DNA from: JBAZTO01 sp041661865
Lineage (GTDB): Bacteria; Planctomycetota; Phycisphaerae; SM23-33
Direction: 5' to 3'
DNA length: 31,256 nt
Assembly (NCBI GenBank): GCA_041661865.1
Contig: JBAZTO010000048.1
Location: forward strand, 1 to 31,256
Shown: in pieces, positions 1 through 6,704 of the stretch
Position numbering within the stretch: position 1 is the stretch's first letter
Layout: each line of letters begins with the position of its first letter
Made by a program: the position numbers and the translations under genes
Notes under the pieces: generated by a model
The model's input: the letters and a program-made list of their open reading frames with translations, nothing else
Databases searched by the model: none
Told to the model about the DNA's origin: nothing

Positions 1-35
1 TCCGCCTGCAATGAGGCAATCTGCTCGCCGGTCAT
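1..35 (-). CDS. 5' end of an unidentified leftward gene (partial)
   Basis: On the minus strand an ATG at 35-33 opens a frame that runs off the left edge and reads MTGEQIASLQA. A GGGAG ribosome-binding site lies about 9 bases upstream of the ATG, and a small hairpin (GGAGCA/TGCTCC) sits just beyond it. Only 11 residues are visible, so no family can be named. The call rests on the start, the ribosome-binding site and the open frame. Confidence 0.35.
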   Translation of the reverse strand, partial: MTGEQIASLQA

Positions 36-414
36 CCGTGATTCTCCCGGAGCATCCTTGCTCCAGAAAGCCTATCGGACAACTCTCGCGGTTCTCTTGA
101 GCTAAACTAGCGCTGTCGTGATAGCCCCGGGCGGAGCGCAGTCCGGGTCGGTAGCACAGGCGTCTCGCCTGTGTCTTGGATATCCACAGCCGAGACGGCT
201 GTGGTACCCCCAAGCAGAGCCCCCTGTGGGCGATTGATGAGCGGCCTGTGCCCATGACTTCAGTCGCCCGTAAAGGGCTCCAACGGCCGGCGTCTGCCCA
301 CCCCGCCCTTCGCTGCGCTTCAGGCGGGGCTATTTTCAGACGCTCTTCGAGCTGAGAAACAGCATTGCCAGAAAGTTTGGGCACACCCCAGCCAGACCTC
401 GCGGCAGAAACGCT
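36..414. other. Non-coding stretch with palindromes
   Basis: No convincing gene is seen. The stretch holds a composite palindrome at 151-207 and a GC-rich hairpin at 301-329 (CCCCGCC/GGCGGGG) followed by a short T run at 333-336. The hairpin could act as a rightward terminator, but no rightward gene precedes it in view. Positions 369-386 (AGAAAGTTTGGGCACACC) resemble 5850-5868 upstream of the CBM48 gene; the meaning is unknown. Confidence 0.6.
151..207. repeat. Composite palindromic intergenic element (two hairpins)
   Basis: Two perfect hairpins face each other: CACAGGCG-tct-CGCCTGTG (155-173) and CCACAGCCG-aga-CGGCTGTGG (184-204), bounded by GTAG on the left and GTAC on the right. The plan of hairpin, short spacer and inverted hairpin with three-base loops matches the elements at 26891-27004 and 28204-28312, so this looks like a diverged member of the same dispersed family. 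Confidence 0.7.
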
Positions 415-443
415 TTGCATCGTCCTGTCTGGGGACGTATACT
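415..443 (+). promoter_or_regulatory. Sigma70-type promoter of tRNA-Gly
   Basis: TTGCAT (415-420) and TATACT (438-443) are separated by 17 bases. The expected transcription start, near 450, is about 10 bases before the tRNA. Spacing and sequence are close to consensus. Confidence 0.65.
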
Positions 444-459
444 CAGCCTCTATGCTCTC

Positions 460-532
460 GCGGGCGTAGCTCAATGGCTAGAGCTCCAGCCTTCCAAGCT
501 GGTTGTTGTGGGTTCGACTCCCATCGCCCGCT
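460..532 (+). tRNA. tRNA-Gly (TCC)
   Basis: A complete cloverleaf can be drawn. The acceptor GCGGGCG (460-466) pairs with CGCCCGC (525-531). The D stem is GCTC/GAGC. The anticodon stem CCAGC/GCTGG encloses the loop CTTCCAA with anticodon TCC at 493-495. The T arm carries TTCGACT, and the discriminator base is T532. CCA is not encoded. An accessory gene starts about 210 bases downstream, a common arrangement where islands enter at tRNA 3' ends, although no second copy of the tRNA 3' end was seen downstream. Confidence 0.95.
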
Positions 533-745
533 GTCCAAGACGGCCGTTTGCCACGAAATCCCACCGCTGGACTGCCTTCCGTGCAAACGCTCGTACAAGC
601 GCCCGAATTCACGTGCAAGGATTCGTACAAGGATTCGAATGGCCTGATCGGCCGCCCATCGCGTCGGCCAGGCTGTCGGCCAGGCTAGTCAACAGGGCCG
701 CTCAACGGTATCATCCGGACAAACATCTGATCGGGGTAAGTTGTC
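533..745. other. Spacer between tRNA-Gly and the HEPN gene
   Basis: No gene is recognised. There are two short direct duplications: CAAGGATTCG occurs twice within about 613-641, and TCGGCCAGGCT twice within about 664-686. These may be scars of insertion or slippage. Open frames across the tRNA here are artefacts. Confidence 0.5.
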
Positions 746-2221
746 ATGAAACATGCGGATTCCGTTTTCGAGAAGATCGACTTATCGGGCAAGTGGTGGC
801 TGCCAGAAGTGCCGAATCACGAGGTCGATGGCAGGCTCGTCGGCAGCGATGCAGAAGGTTTCAGACTTACCATATCGGGAAGCTTCAACCCCGAAGAGAG
901 TGTGAAGACCTACCTGACTGGCAATGGCGCAAACAGCTTTCCGGTCATCCATGGTCGCACGCGCGACGGCATCGTCACACTTCTTGACTCATTTTGGACC
1001 AAAAGATCGGGCACCTTCTCGGAACTGTTTGAGTATGAATTCTACGCCAACACCGTCATCAAGGGATCCCTCCTACGCTCCCCTGACGATCTCCATTTTC
1101 AGACGCTCCAGTGTAAATTCAGTGTCCTCTGCGACTGGATTGACACGAGGGCCTTCGATTACGACCCGGAGAATGGACTCCGCCAATCCACGATAAAGCT
1201 CACGCTCCCGGCGAGAATGACGGTTTACCAAGGTAATGGCATGGCCATTCACATCGACCATGCCGTTCGCGGCCCAGAAATGCGGATCGGTCAGAACAGC
1301 CTGACGGTCGAATGGGAACCTCAGTTCGTTGTTGAGGGTATCGAGCAGGAACTTCCCTGGGAACACCCGACACAGTTGAACCACTCATCCACGATCCATG
1401 CACTTAGCCAATTCCTCGCGGTCGCTACCTTGAACCCGGTCTACCCGTTCGATATTGCCGGCTACTCCGGGCAATTCGAACGAGCGATCTCGAAAGGCAA
1501 GACGTACAAAGTTCCAATCGAATTGCGTCGCAAACGACGTGTTGAATCGCCAAACTACGACATCAGAAGCCAACTATTCTCCTGGCACTGTATTGCACAG
1601 GCGCCTCAAGAATACTTTGGCAACTGGTTTCGCATATTCCGAGGCTTGCATTCTACGATAGCTCTTTTTGTCGACTCGGTTACTAGGAGACATAGCTATT
1701 CGCCGGAGCGATTCTTCAATCTAATGATCGCCTTGGAGGGGCTACACCGGTTCAAGTATCCCGAGGCGTCAAGACCGACTCCCGAACATACTCAAAGGGT
1801 CCAAGGCATAATCAAGTCGGTCCCTGATAATTGCCGGAATTGGCTTGATGAGACGCTTGCATTCAGCTACGAGCCATCGCTGCGACGTCGGCTAAAGGAC
1901 CTGACGAAGCCCTTCGCGGATCTATTTGGTTGGCTCATCGGCGCAACCGGCAGTCCCGGCCAACAGAAGGAATGGTGCAATAAGATTACGGGGGCAATGG
2001 CAGATGCACGCAATTGTATCGCCCACAATCTTCCGGAGACCTGGGCCGACCCTGGCCAGCGATACTATCACTTCACGCGAATTGCCGAGACGCTCATTGC
2101 CATCTGGTTGATGAAGGAGATAGGTCTCGAAGACCAGACAATTGACGACCGAATAAGAAAGAGCACCCTTACGATCCAGTACCGAGCCGACCTGCTTGAG
2201 TTCCTGAAGGCCGGTCTGTGA
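746..2221 (+). CDS. ApeA-like HEPN protein, probable anti-phage RNase
   Basis: This 491-residue protein has the two-part build of the ApeA family. The N-terminal half, beginning with a GKWWLPEV...VDGRLVG pattern, resembles the ApeA N-terminal domain. The C-terminal half is helical and carries RNCIAH, with R422, N423 and H427 forming the Rx4H catalytic motif of HEPN ribonucleases. ApeA proteins are known as single-gene anti-phage systems, thought to act by RNA cleavage. No membrane segment or signal peptide is seen, so it should be cytoplasmic. GGGG lies about 9 bases before the ATG. The gene stands alone between tRNA-Gly and a decayed transposase, and by eye its GC content is lower than that of the genes to the right, all pointing to horizontal transfer. 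The family call is fairly firm; activity against phage is inferred. Confidence 0.8.
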   Translation: MKHADSVFEKIDLSGKWWLPEVPNHEVDGRLVGSDAEGFRLTISGSFNPEESVKTYLTGNGANSFPVIHGRTRDGIVTLLDSFWTKRSGTFSELFEYEFYANTVIKGSLLRSPDDLHFQTLQCKFSVLCDWIDTRAFDYDPENGLRQSTIKLTLPARMTVYQGNGMAIHIDHAVRGPEMRIGQNSLTVEWEPQFVVEGIEQELPWEHPTQLNHSSTIHALSQFLAVATLNPVYPFDIAGYSGQFERAISKGKTYKVPIELRRKRRVESPNYDIRSQLFSWHCIAQAPQEYFGNWFRIFRGLHSTIALFVDSVTRRHSYSPERFFNLMIALEGLHRFKYPEASRPTPEHTQRVQGIIKSVPDNCRNWLDETLAFSYEPSLRRRLKDLTKPFADLFGWLIGATGSPGQQKEWCNKITGAMADARNCIAHNLPETWADPGQRYYHFTRIAETLIAIWLMKEIGLEDQTIDDRIRKSTLTIQYRADLLEFLKAGL

Positions 2222-2292
2222 ATGCGGACTGACCAAATGCTGGCAGTGCATCCACCGCCACGCCGACGTCCAGCAGCACCGGGTCGGTTTAG

Positions 2293-2463
2293 ATGTTCGT
2301 CGTCAGCTCCAGCGAGGAGTGCCGCATCGCCGCAGGGCCACGCCGCCGAGACACCCGCCTCAGTCGCATCGCCCTGAACCTCCTCAAGGCCGAGAAAACA
2401 AATGACGGCGGCATCAAAACCAAACGCCTCTCTTGCGGCCGGGACCACGATTACCTACGGAAG
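2293..2463 (+). pseudogene. ISAs1-type transposase C-terminal remnant
   Basis: The frame reads RLSRIALNLLKAEKT, then GIKTKRL and DHDYL. These match the order of conserved blocks at the C-terminus of ISAs1 (H-repeat) DDE transposases: LRRIALNLLK, then KxKRLKAGWDxxYLL. The preceding conserved GHAAEN block appears as GHAAET in a neighbouring frame at about 2336-2353, showing a frameshift. An in-frame TAG at 2290-2292 closes the frame upstream, and the catalytic core is absent. It is a dead fragment that marks past transposition between the HEPN gene and tRNA-Arg. Confidence 0.6.
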
Positions 2464-2505
2464 GGGGAGGTTATACGCAATTACCTTGAACAGGTCCAAG
2501 TGGGC

Positions 2506-2534
2506 TTGACATTGGTGGCCGCTGCCGCCACAAT
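2506..2534 (+). promoter_or_regulatory. Probable promoter of tRNA-Arg
   Basis: A perfect -35 box TTGACA (2506-2511) is followed after 17 bases by CACAAT (2529-2534), a fair -10 box. Transcription would begin near 2541, about 30 bases before the tRNA. Confidence 0.5.
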
Positions 2535-2571
2535 ACCCTGTCTGTGCTGGCCCAGAGGCGGCATGACGCGA

Positions 2572-2645
<74 letters not shown>

Positions 2646-2937
2646 GTTCGTTGCGAAGAGTCGAGATCGCATGTCTTGATCGCCAGCACCAGCTCGGAGT
2701 GGCGGCAGGCCTGGTCGAAACCCTGTCCCTGTATAGGGCGAAGTTCGGGAGGTCGCGTCATGACTCGCACTGTCGCCCGCCGCCACGTCCCATCCTATCT
2801 GTCGCCTCCGCGGAAAATCGGCAACGATCCGGGCCACGGCGGTCAGGTCGAGGTGATCGCGCCCCAGGCCTTACACAAGAAAGTGACGGGAAGTGCCGTC
2901 GCGATGACATCGCGTTACAACAGAAAGGGGCACTGAC
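2646..2937. other. Spacer between tRNA-Arg and dtd
   Basis: No gene is supported. Short frames on both strands have no recognisable domain, and the one crossing the tRNA on the minus strand is a well-known kind of tRNA artefact. An AAAGGGG ribosome-binding site for dtd lies at its right end. Confidence 0.5.
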
Positions 2938-3408
2938 ATGCGGGCCCTGATCCAGCGAGTGGCGTGGGCGGAAGTGGAAGTCGACGGCGGCATCGTCGGC
3001 CGCATCAAGCAGGGATTGCTGGTGTACGTGGGCGTGGGCCCGGATGACCAGGCGGCGCAGGCTCGATGGCTGGCCGGGAAGATCGCGGACATGAGAATCT
3101 TTGAAGACGACCAGGGCAAGATGAACCTGGCCGTCCAGGATATCCGGGGAGGTATCCTGGCGGTCTCGAACTTCACGCTCCTGGCCGACGCTCGAAAGGG
3201 GCGTCGCCCGTCGTTCGTGGCGGCCGCCCGGCCCGAGCCGGCGCAGGAGCTTTTCGATATATTTGTGCGGGAAGTGGCCCAGCGAGGCGTTCCCGTCAGC
3301 ACCGGGCTGTTCGGGGCCCACATGGACATCCGCAGCCAGGCCGACGGGCCGGTCAACATCGTCCTGGACGCCGCATTGCCAACAGAAGGGCAGGCCACAG
3401 CGAGCTAG
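2938..3408 (+). CDS. dtd: D-aminoacyl-tRNA deacylase
   Basis: This 156-residue protein has the usual length and layout of DTD, which hydrolyses D-amino acids (and misattached glycine) from tRNA and so guards translation against wrong chirality. The start MRALIQRV is typical. The two active-site elements are present: SNFTL at 77-81 (the family usually has SQFTL) and DGPVN at 136-140, carrying the Gly-cisPro motif. The N for Q change in the first motif is a variation worth noting. It acts in the cytoplasm, probably as a homodimer. A clear AAAGGGG lies just upstream of the ATG. It follows tRNA-Arg and ends at a strong terminator, so it is probably a single-gene unit. Confidence 0.93.
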   Translation: MRALIQRVAWAEVEVDGGIVGRIKQGLLVYVGVGPDDQAAQARWLAGKIADMRIFEDDQGKMNLAVQDIRGGILAVSNFTLLADARKGRRPSFVAAARPEPAQELFDIFVREVAQRGVPVSTGLFGAHMDIRSQADGPVNIVLDAALPTEGQATAS

Positions 3409-3438
3409 CAGCAGACAGTGACATTCCCAGAGCGTTAC

Positions 3439-3507
3439 ACCCTCCGTGCGCGGCGCCTTAGAAGACCATCAACCCCCGACCCGACCGTGCATGGAGGGTT
3501 GTTTTTT
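3439..3507 (+). terminator. Rho-independent terminator after dtd
   Basis: An 11-base stem, ACCCTCCGTGC (3439-3449) with GCATGGAGGGT (3489-3499), pairs with one G-U and is followed by TGTTTTTT. The loop is long (39 bases) and may fold further. Confidence 0.7.
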
Positions 3508-3569
3508 GGGATCACCGTCACACGTCTGCAGGGGGCTCTTCACCTGAGGGGAGCGAGCTGGGATAGGCC

Positions 3570-4115
3570 CTAGAGGATGGGCTTTTGGCCGTGTTGCTTT
3601 CGGATCTGCTGGGCGGCGGCCAGCAGGTGGCGGTTATCCTGGAGAATGCCCACGAAGTTGCCGGTGGAGATGCCCAGATGCGCCGCCGCGGCCGAGAGTT
3701 GCCCGGCGAAGTGGTCCAGGACATCCAGCAAAAAGGCGGCCACGACCCAGAAGCGATGGTCCTTCCTGCCGACTTCCAGCCGCCGCTTGCCCTTGGAGTC
3801 CCCGCCCCGGGCCACGAAAGTGCACTCGGCCACGACGGGGGGCAGATCGCTCGCCCCAGGGTCGATGGGGCGGCGGAGCGTGCAGGCGATGTTCATCCTC
3901 AGCCGCCGCAGGGCCATCTGCTTGTTCTCGCTCTGGGAGCGGCTGTCGTCGCCGTGGGCGGTGATCTGCGTGGGAATGTGCCGCAACCGCACCGCCGAGG
4001 AAACTTTATTGCGGTGCTGGCCGCCGGGGCCGGAAGACTTGTAGACATGGAGGTCGCACTGGGCCAGCAAGGCCTTGTCTTCCAGCGACAGATAATCTAC
4101 CGGCTGCGGCTGCAT
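3570..4115 (-). CDS. ArfB/RF-1-like GGQ peptidyl-tRNA hydrolase
   Basis: This 181-residue protein is a stand-alone RF-1 catalytic domain. SSGPGGQHRNKVSSAVRL places the GGQ motif at 31-33, where the glutamine drives hydrolysis of peptidyl-tRNA in the ribosome. It lacks the codon-recognition domains of RF1 and RF2, so it should not read stop codons. By analogy with ArfB (YaeJ) it would release peptides from stalled ribosomes. The C-terminal part is helical (about 120-181) and ends with a moderately basic tail (RKQHGQK); ArfB uses a basic tail to enter the empty mRNA channel, but this one is less basic and longer before it. It is transcribed towards dtd, from which the terminator at 3439-3507 separates it. 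Rescue function is inferred; the hydrolase domain is clear. Confidence 0.85.
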   Translation of the reverse strand: MQPQPVDYLSLEDKALLAQCDLHVYKSSGPGGQHRNKVSSAVRLRHIPTQITAHGDDSRSQSENKQMALRRLRMNIACTLRRPIDPGASDLPPVVAECTFVARGGDSKGKRRLEVGRKDHRFWVVAAFLLDVLDHFAGQLSAAAAHLGISTGNFVGILQDNRHLLAAAQQIRKQHGQKPIL

Positions 4116-4279
4116 GTCCTGATGTTACCGCCCCGCAATGTCACCAGGCAAAAGGGAAAAGGCAAAGCGGCAGCGTCCCGGCCTGGCCGTTCCTGTTGGC
4201 ACTTGACGCATTGTAAAGGCGTCGGGCGACGCGGCAGGGCGGAACTTGAGACAAAAACAGCGCGCGGATGGAATGTATC

Positions 4280-4309
4280 TTGTCCGAATTGCCGGGGGGG
4301 GTGTACAAT
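4280..4309 (+). promoter_or_regulatory. Possible promoter of the TPR gene
   Basis: TTGTCC (4280-4285) and TACAAT (4304-4309) are separated by 18 bases. Transcription would start near 4316, leaving a leader of about 85 bases before the chosen ATG. Confidence 0.4.
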
Positions 4310-4401
4310 GGGTGAAAGGTGCGGAAGCACGAGATCGCACCGGACGGACATACTGCTCAAAACAATTAAGGCACACGAGGCCTGACTTGGAAAAAGGGAA
4401 C

Positions 4402-5769
4402 ATGGGCGGCGAATCGATGAATGACTGGGCCGGCGCCGAAGCACGCGTCGAGAGGGCCCACGAACTCTACGAACGTGGTCAATGGGTCGAGGCGGCCGCC
4501 GAGCTGCGGTCGGCCATACGGATCAATCCCTATAACGCGTCGTGGCATTTCAACCTCGCCTTGGCGCTGGAGGCGATGGAAGACTACGCCAAGGCCTGCG
4601 ACTCGTTCGAGAAGGCGCTCAAGCTCGACGCCGACGATGTCGAGACGCTCAATTGCCTGGGCATCAATCTCACGCGCCTGGGCAAGTACAGTGAGGCGTT
4701 GGAGCACTTCCGGCGCGTCGAGCGGATCGACCCGCTCAACGAGCCGTGTTTCTGCAACCGCATCGTGGCCTACACCGAGATGGGCGACCACGAGAAGGCC
4801 GAGCTGATGTTCTACATGGCCCGGCAGATCAAGGAAGAGTGCCCCGCCTGCTACTACAGCATCGGCAACAGCCTCTTTGCCCGCGGACAGTACGACCGCG
4901 CGATCTACTGCTGGCGGCAGACGCTTCGTATGGAGCCTTCGCACCCGCAGGCCAACGTGCGCCTGGCGGAGGCTTTCTGGGCCAAGGGCGAGCTGGCGCA
5001 GGCCCGCGATCACTACCGCACCGAAATCCAGCGGAAGGCCTACGACAATCGCCCGCAGGATCCCGAACTGCTGCTGGACCTGGGCGAATTGCTCATGGAC
5101 ACCAACGACCTCCAGGAGGCTGAGGATTCTTTCCGCCAGGCCATCGAGGCCGCCGATGACAATGCCTCCGCCCATTATTGCCTGGGCGAGCTGCTGCTCC
5201 GCAAGCAGGACTGGCCCGCAGCCGAGGCGAGCCTGCGGAAATCACTGGAGTTGGACGAGAAGTACCCCGGCGCGCACCTGAAACTGGCCGAGGCGTTGAT
5301 CCGCCAGAAAAAGGTTCAGGAAGGCGCCAAGCACCTGGTGCTGGAGCTGCGGCATCGCGGCAGCGACGCGGAGGTGCTCAAGGAGGCCGGGCAACTGCTG
5401 CTGGAGGCCCACCAGTCGCGACAGGCCAACATCGTGCTTCGCCGCCTGGTCAAGCTTCAGCCCGCCGACGCCCACGCCCAGCACAACCTGGCCGTCAGCT
5501 ACTTCATGATGGAACGCCTCGACGAGGGCATCCGCTACTGCCGCAAGGCCCTGAAACTCAAGCCGGATTACTCGCTGGCGCTGTACAACCTGGCCTTGGC
5601 GCACCTGCAATTGCAGCAGGTGCCGCGGGCCCGCCGCTACGCCATGCGCGCCCTGACGGCAGCCCCGCAGGACGCCAACATCCGCCGCCTGGCCCGGCGG
5701 GTCGGGGCGATGGGGTTCTGGTCACGCCTCAAGGCGAGGGTCAACCCCTCCGAGAAGCCCCTGGCCTGA
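4402..5769 (+). CDS. Tetratricopeptide-repeat protein
   Basis: The 455-residue protein is almost entirely TPR helices, with roughly a dozen 34-residue units. Typical units carry the W/L-G-Y-A-P spacing, for example YNASWHFNLALALEAMEDYAKACDSF as two adjoining helices, and LALYNLALAHLQ near the end. There is no signal peptide or membrane segment; it is probably a cytoplasmic scaffold, partner unknown. The start at 4402 is chosen because AAAAAGGGA lies about 6 bases upstream; the frame is open back to 4246, but those residues do not look like TPR sequence. ATG 4417 is an alternative. The last 25 residues (FWSRLKARVNPSEKPLA) form a short basic tail. It is a single gene, with nothing obviously linked to its neighbours. 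Confidence 0.88.
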   Translation: MGGESMNDWAGAEARVERAHELYERGQWVEAAAELRSAIRINPYNASWHFNLALALEAMEDYAKACDSFEKALKLDADDVETLNCLGINLTRLGKYSEALEHFRRVERIDPLNEPCFCNRIVAYTEMGDHEKAELMFYMARQIKEECPACYYSIGNSLFARGQYDRAIYCWRQTLRMEPSHPQANVRLAEAFWAKGELAQARDHYRTEIQRKAYDNRPQDPELLLDLGELLMDTNDLQEAEDSFRQAIEAADDNASAHYCLGELLLRKQDWPAAEASLRKSLELDEKYPGAHLKLAEALIRQKKVQEGAKHLVLELRHRGSDAEVLKEAGQLLLEAHQSRQANIVLRRLVKLQPADAHAQHNLAVSYFMMERLDEGIRYCRKALKLKPDYSLALYNLALAHLQLQQVPRARRYAMRALTAAPQDANIRRLARRVGAMGFWSRLKARVNPSEKPLA

Positions 5770-6171
5770 AAAGCCCACCACCACACGCTGGGGTTGCGAC
5801 GGCCCGATTATACCCCCCAGTAATGGAAAAAAGGTCTTTCGACGTTCCAGAAAGTCTTGGCACACCCAGGTGGCCTCCTTTTGTTGTGCATCCTGTCGAT
5901 GTTATAACCTATTTTTTAACAGTATGTTGCAGGTTTGCGAATTCCCCCTACGGCATTATCAGGGATTGGCTGATTTGATGGCAGAAGAGGCTGCGCTACG
6001 ATTTTGGCGAGAGTGCGTAAGGCCTGTTCAGTCCCGGCCGAGAGGGGCTGGAGAGAAAATAAGTGAGTCCTGATAAAGTGACCTCATTCGCCGACCGATA
6101 AGCGTGCTATCGAGCCTATGAAGCAGGTCATGGAAAGCGACTCGCAAAACTTGGGATGAAGGGATTCAAAA
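5770..6171. other. 402-bp intergenic region with a possible promoter
   Basis: No gene is recognised. An AT-rich patch at 5876-5935 contains TTGTTG (5881-5886), a 16-base gap and TATAAC (5903-5908), a plausible sigma70 promoter. That would give the CBM48 gene a leader of more than 250 bases, or serve a small RNA. A ribosome-binding site AAGGGA for the CBM48 gene is at 6159-6164. Confidence 0.4.
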
Positions 6172-6501
6172 ATGGTCAGTCTCGACGGCGAATTGGTTGA
6201 GTTTCGCTTCTACCGTCCCAATGCACAGCAGGTTCACCTGGCGGGGGACTTCAATCATTGGCGTAAGCAGGAATTGCCCATGGTTGCCGCCGGAAACGGC
6301 TACTGGGTGGCCAAGATGCGCCTGCCTGCCGGTGAATTCAAGTTCCGTTACTGCGCCGACGGCGAATGGTTTACCGACTTCGCGGCGTTTGGTGTCGAGC
6401 CGGGCCGGTTCGGTCTGGACTCGATCGTCCGCGTCCCGCAGCCGACCATTCGCGTCGCTGTGCCCGCCGCCGACCAGGACGCCAAAGTCGCCGCCGCCTG
6501 A
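6172..6501 (+). CDS. Single-domain CBM48/AMPK-type glycogen-binding protein
   Basis: This 109-residue protein consists essentially of one early-set carbohydrate-binding domain of the CBM48/AMPK-beta kind. Recognisable signatures are VHLAGDFNHW (about 21-30) and GYWVAKMRLPAGEFKFRY (about 43-60), followed by DGEWFTD, the usual pattern of strands with aromatic residues for starch or glycogen binding. Such domains normally precede a catalytic domain of branching or debranching enzymes or belong to AMPK regulatory subunits; here nothing follows but a short Ala/Val-rich tail. There is no signal peptide, so it should meet intracellular glycogen. The start has AAGGGA 7 bases upstream, and a strong terminator follows, so it is a monocistronic unit. 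Its binding partner is unknown. Confidence 0.85.
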   Translation: MVSLDGELVEFRFYRPNAQQVHLAGDFNHWRKQELPMVAAGNGYWVAKMRLPAGEFKFRYCADGEWFTDFAAFGVEPGRFGLDSIVRVPQPTIRVAVPAADQDAKVAAA

Positions 6502-6556
6502 ACCACGCGACCAGGCCGGGCAAGCACGCCCAGGCCCATCGATCTCAGTCTCCAAG

Positions 6557-6582
6557 AGGCCCCGATCTTCGGGGCCTTTTTC
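6557..6582 (+). terminator. Rho-independent terminator after the CBM48 gene
   Basis: A perfect 9-base stem, AGGCCCCGA/TCGGGGCCT, with loop TCT is followed by a run of T. This is a textbook terminator. Confidence 0.92.
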
Positions 6583-6704
6583 TTGCGCCGCTCGGTCTCG
6601 CCGCCCAATTGGGGCTGGTTTGAAGGGGTCAAAAACGCACTTTCGGGTTATACTGTCAGGCCATCGGCAAGTGAGCGGAGAGTGCGGTCGAGGGAGGCTA
6701 TTCG

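Noticed and set aside
415..987. Plus-strand frames across tRNA-Gly (also 503-688)
   Set aside because: They read through the tRNA and overlap the start of the HEPN gene; no domain and no ribosome-binding site.
533..2571. Integrase-driven island with att duplication at tRNA-Gly
   Set aside because: No integrase gene and no second copy of the tRNA 3' end were seen; only the location and the transposase remnant suggest an island.
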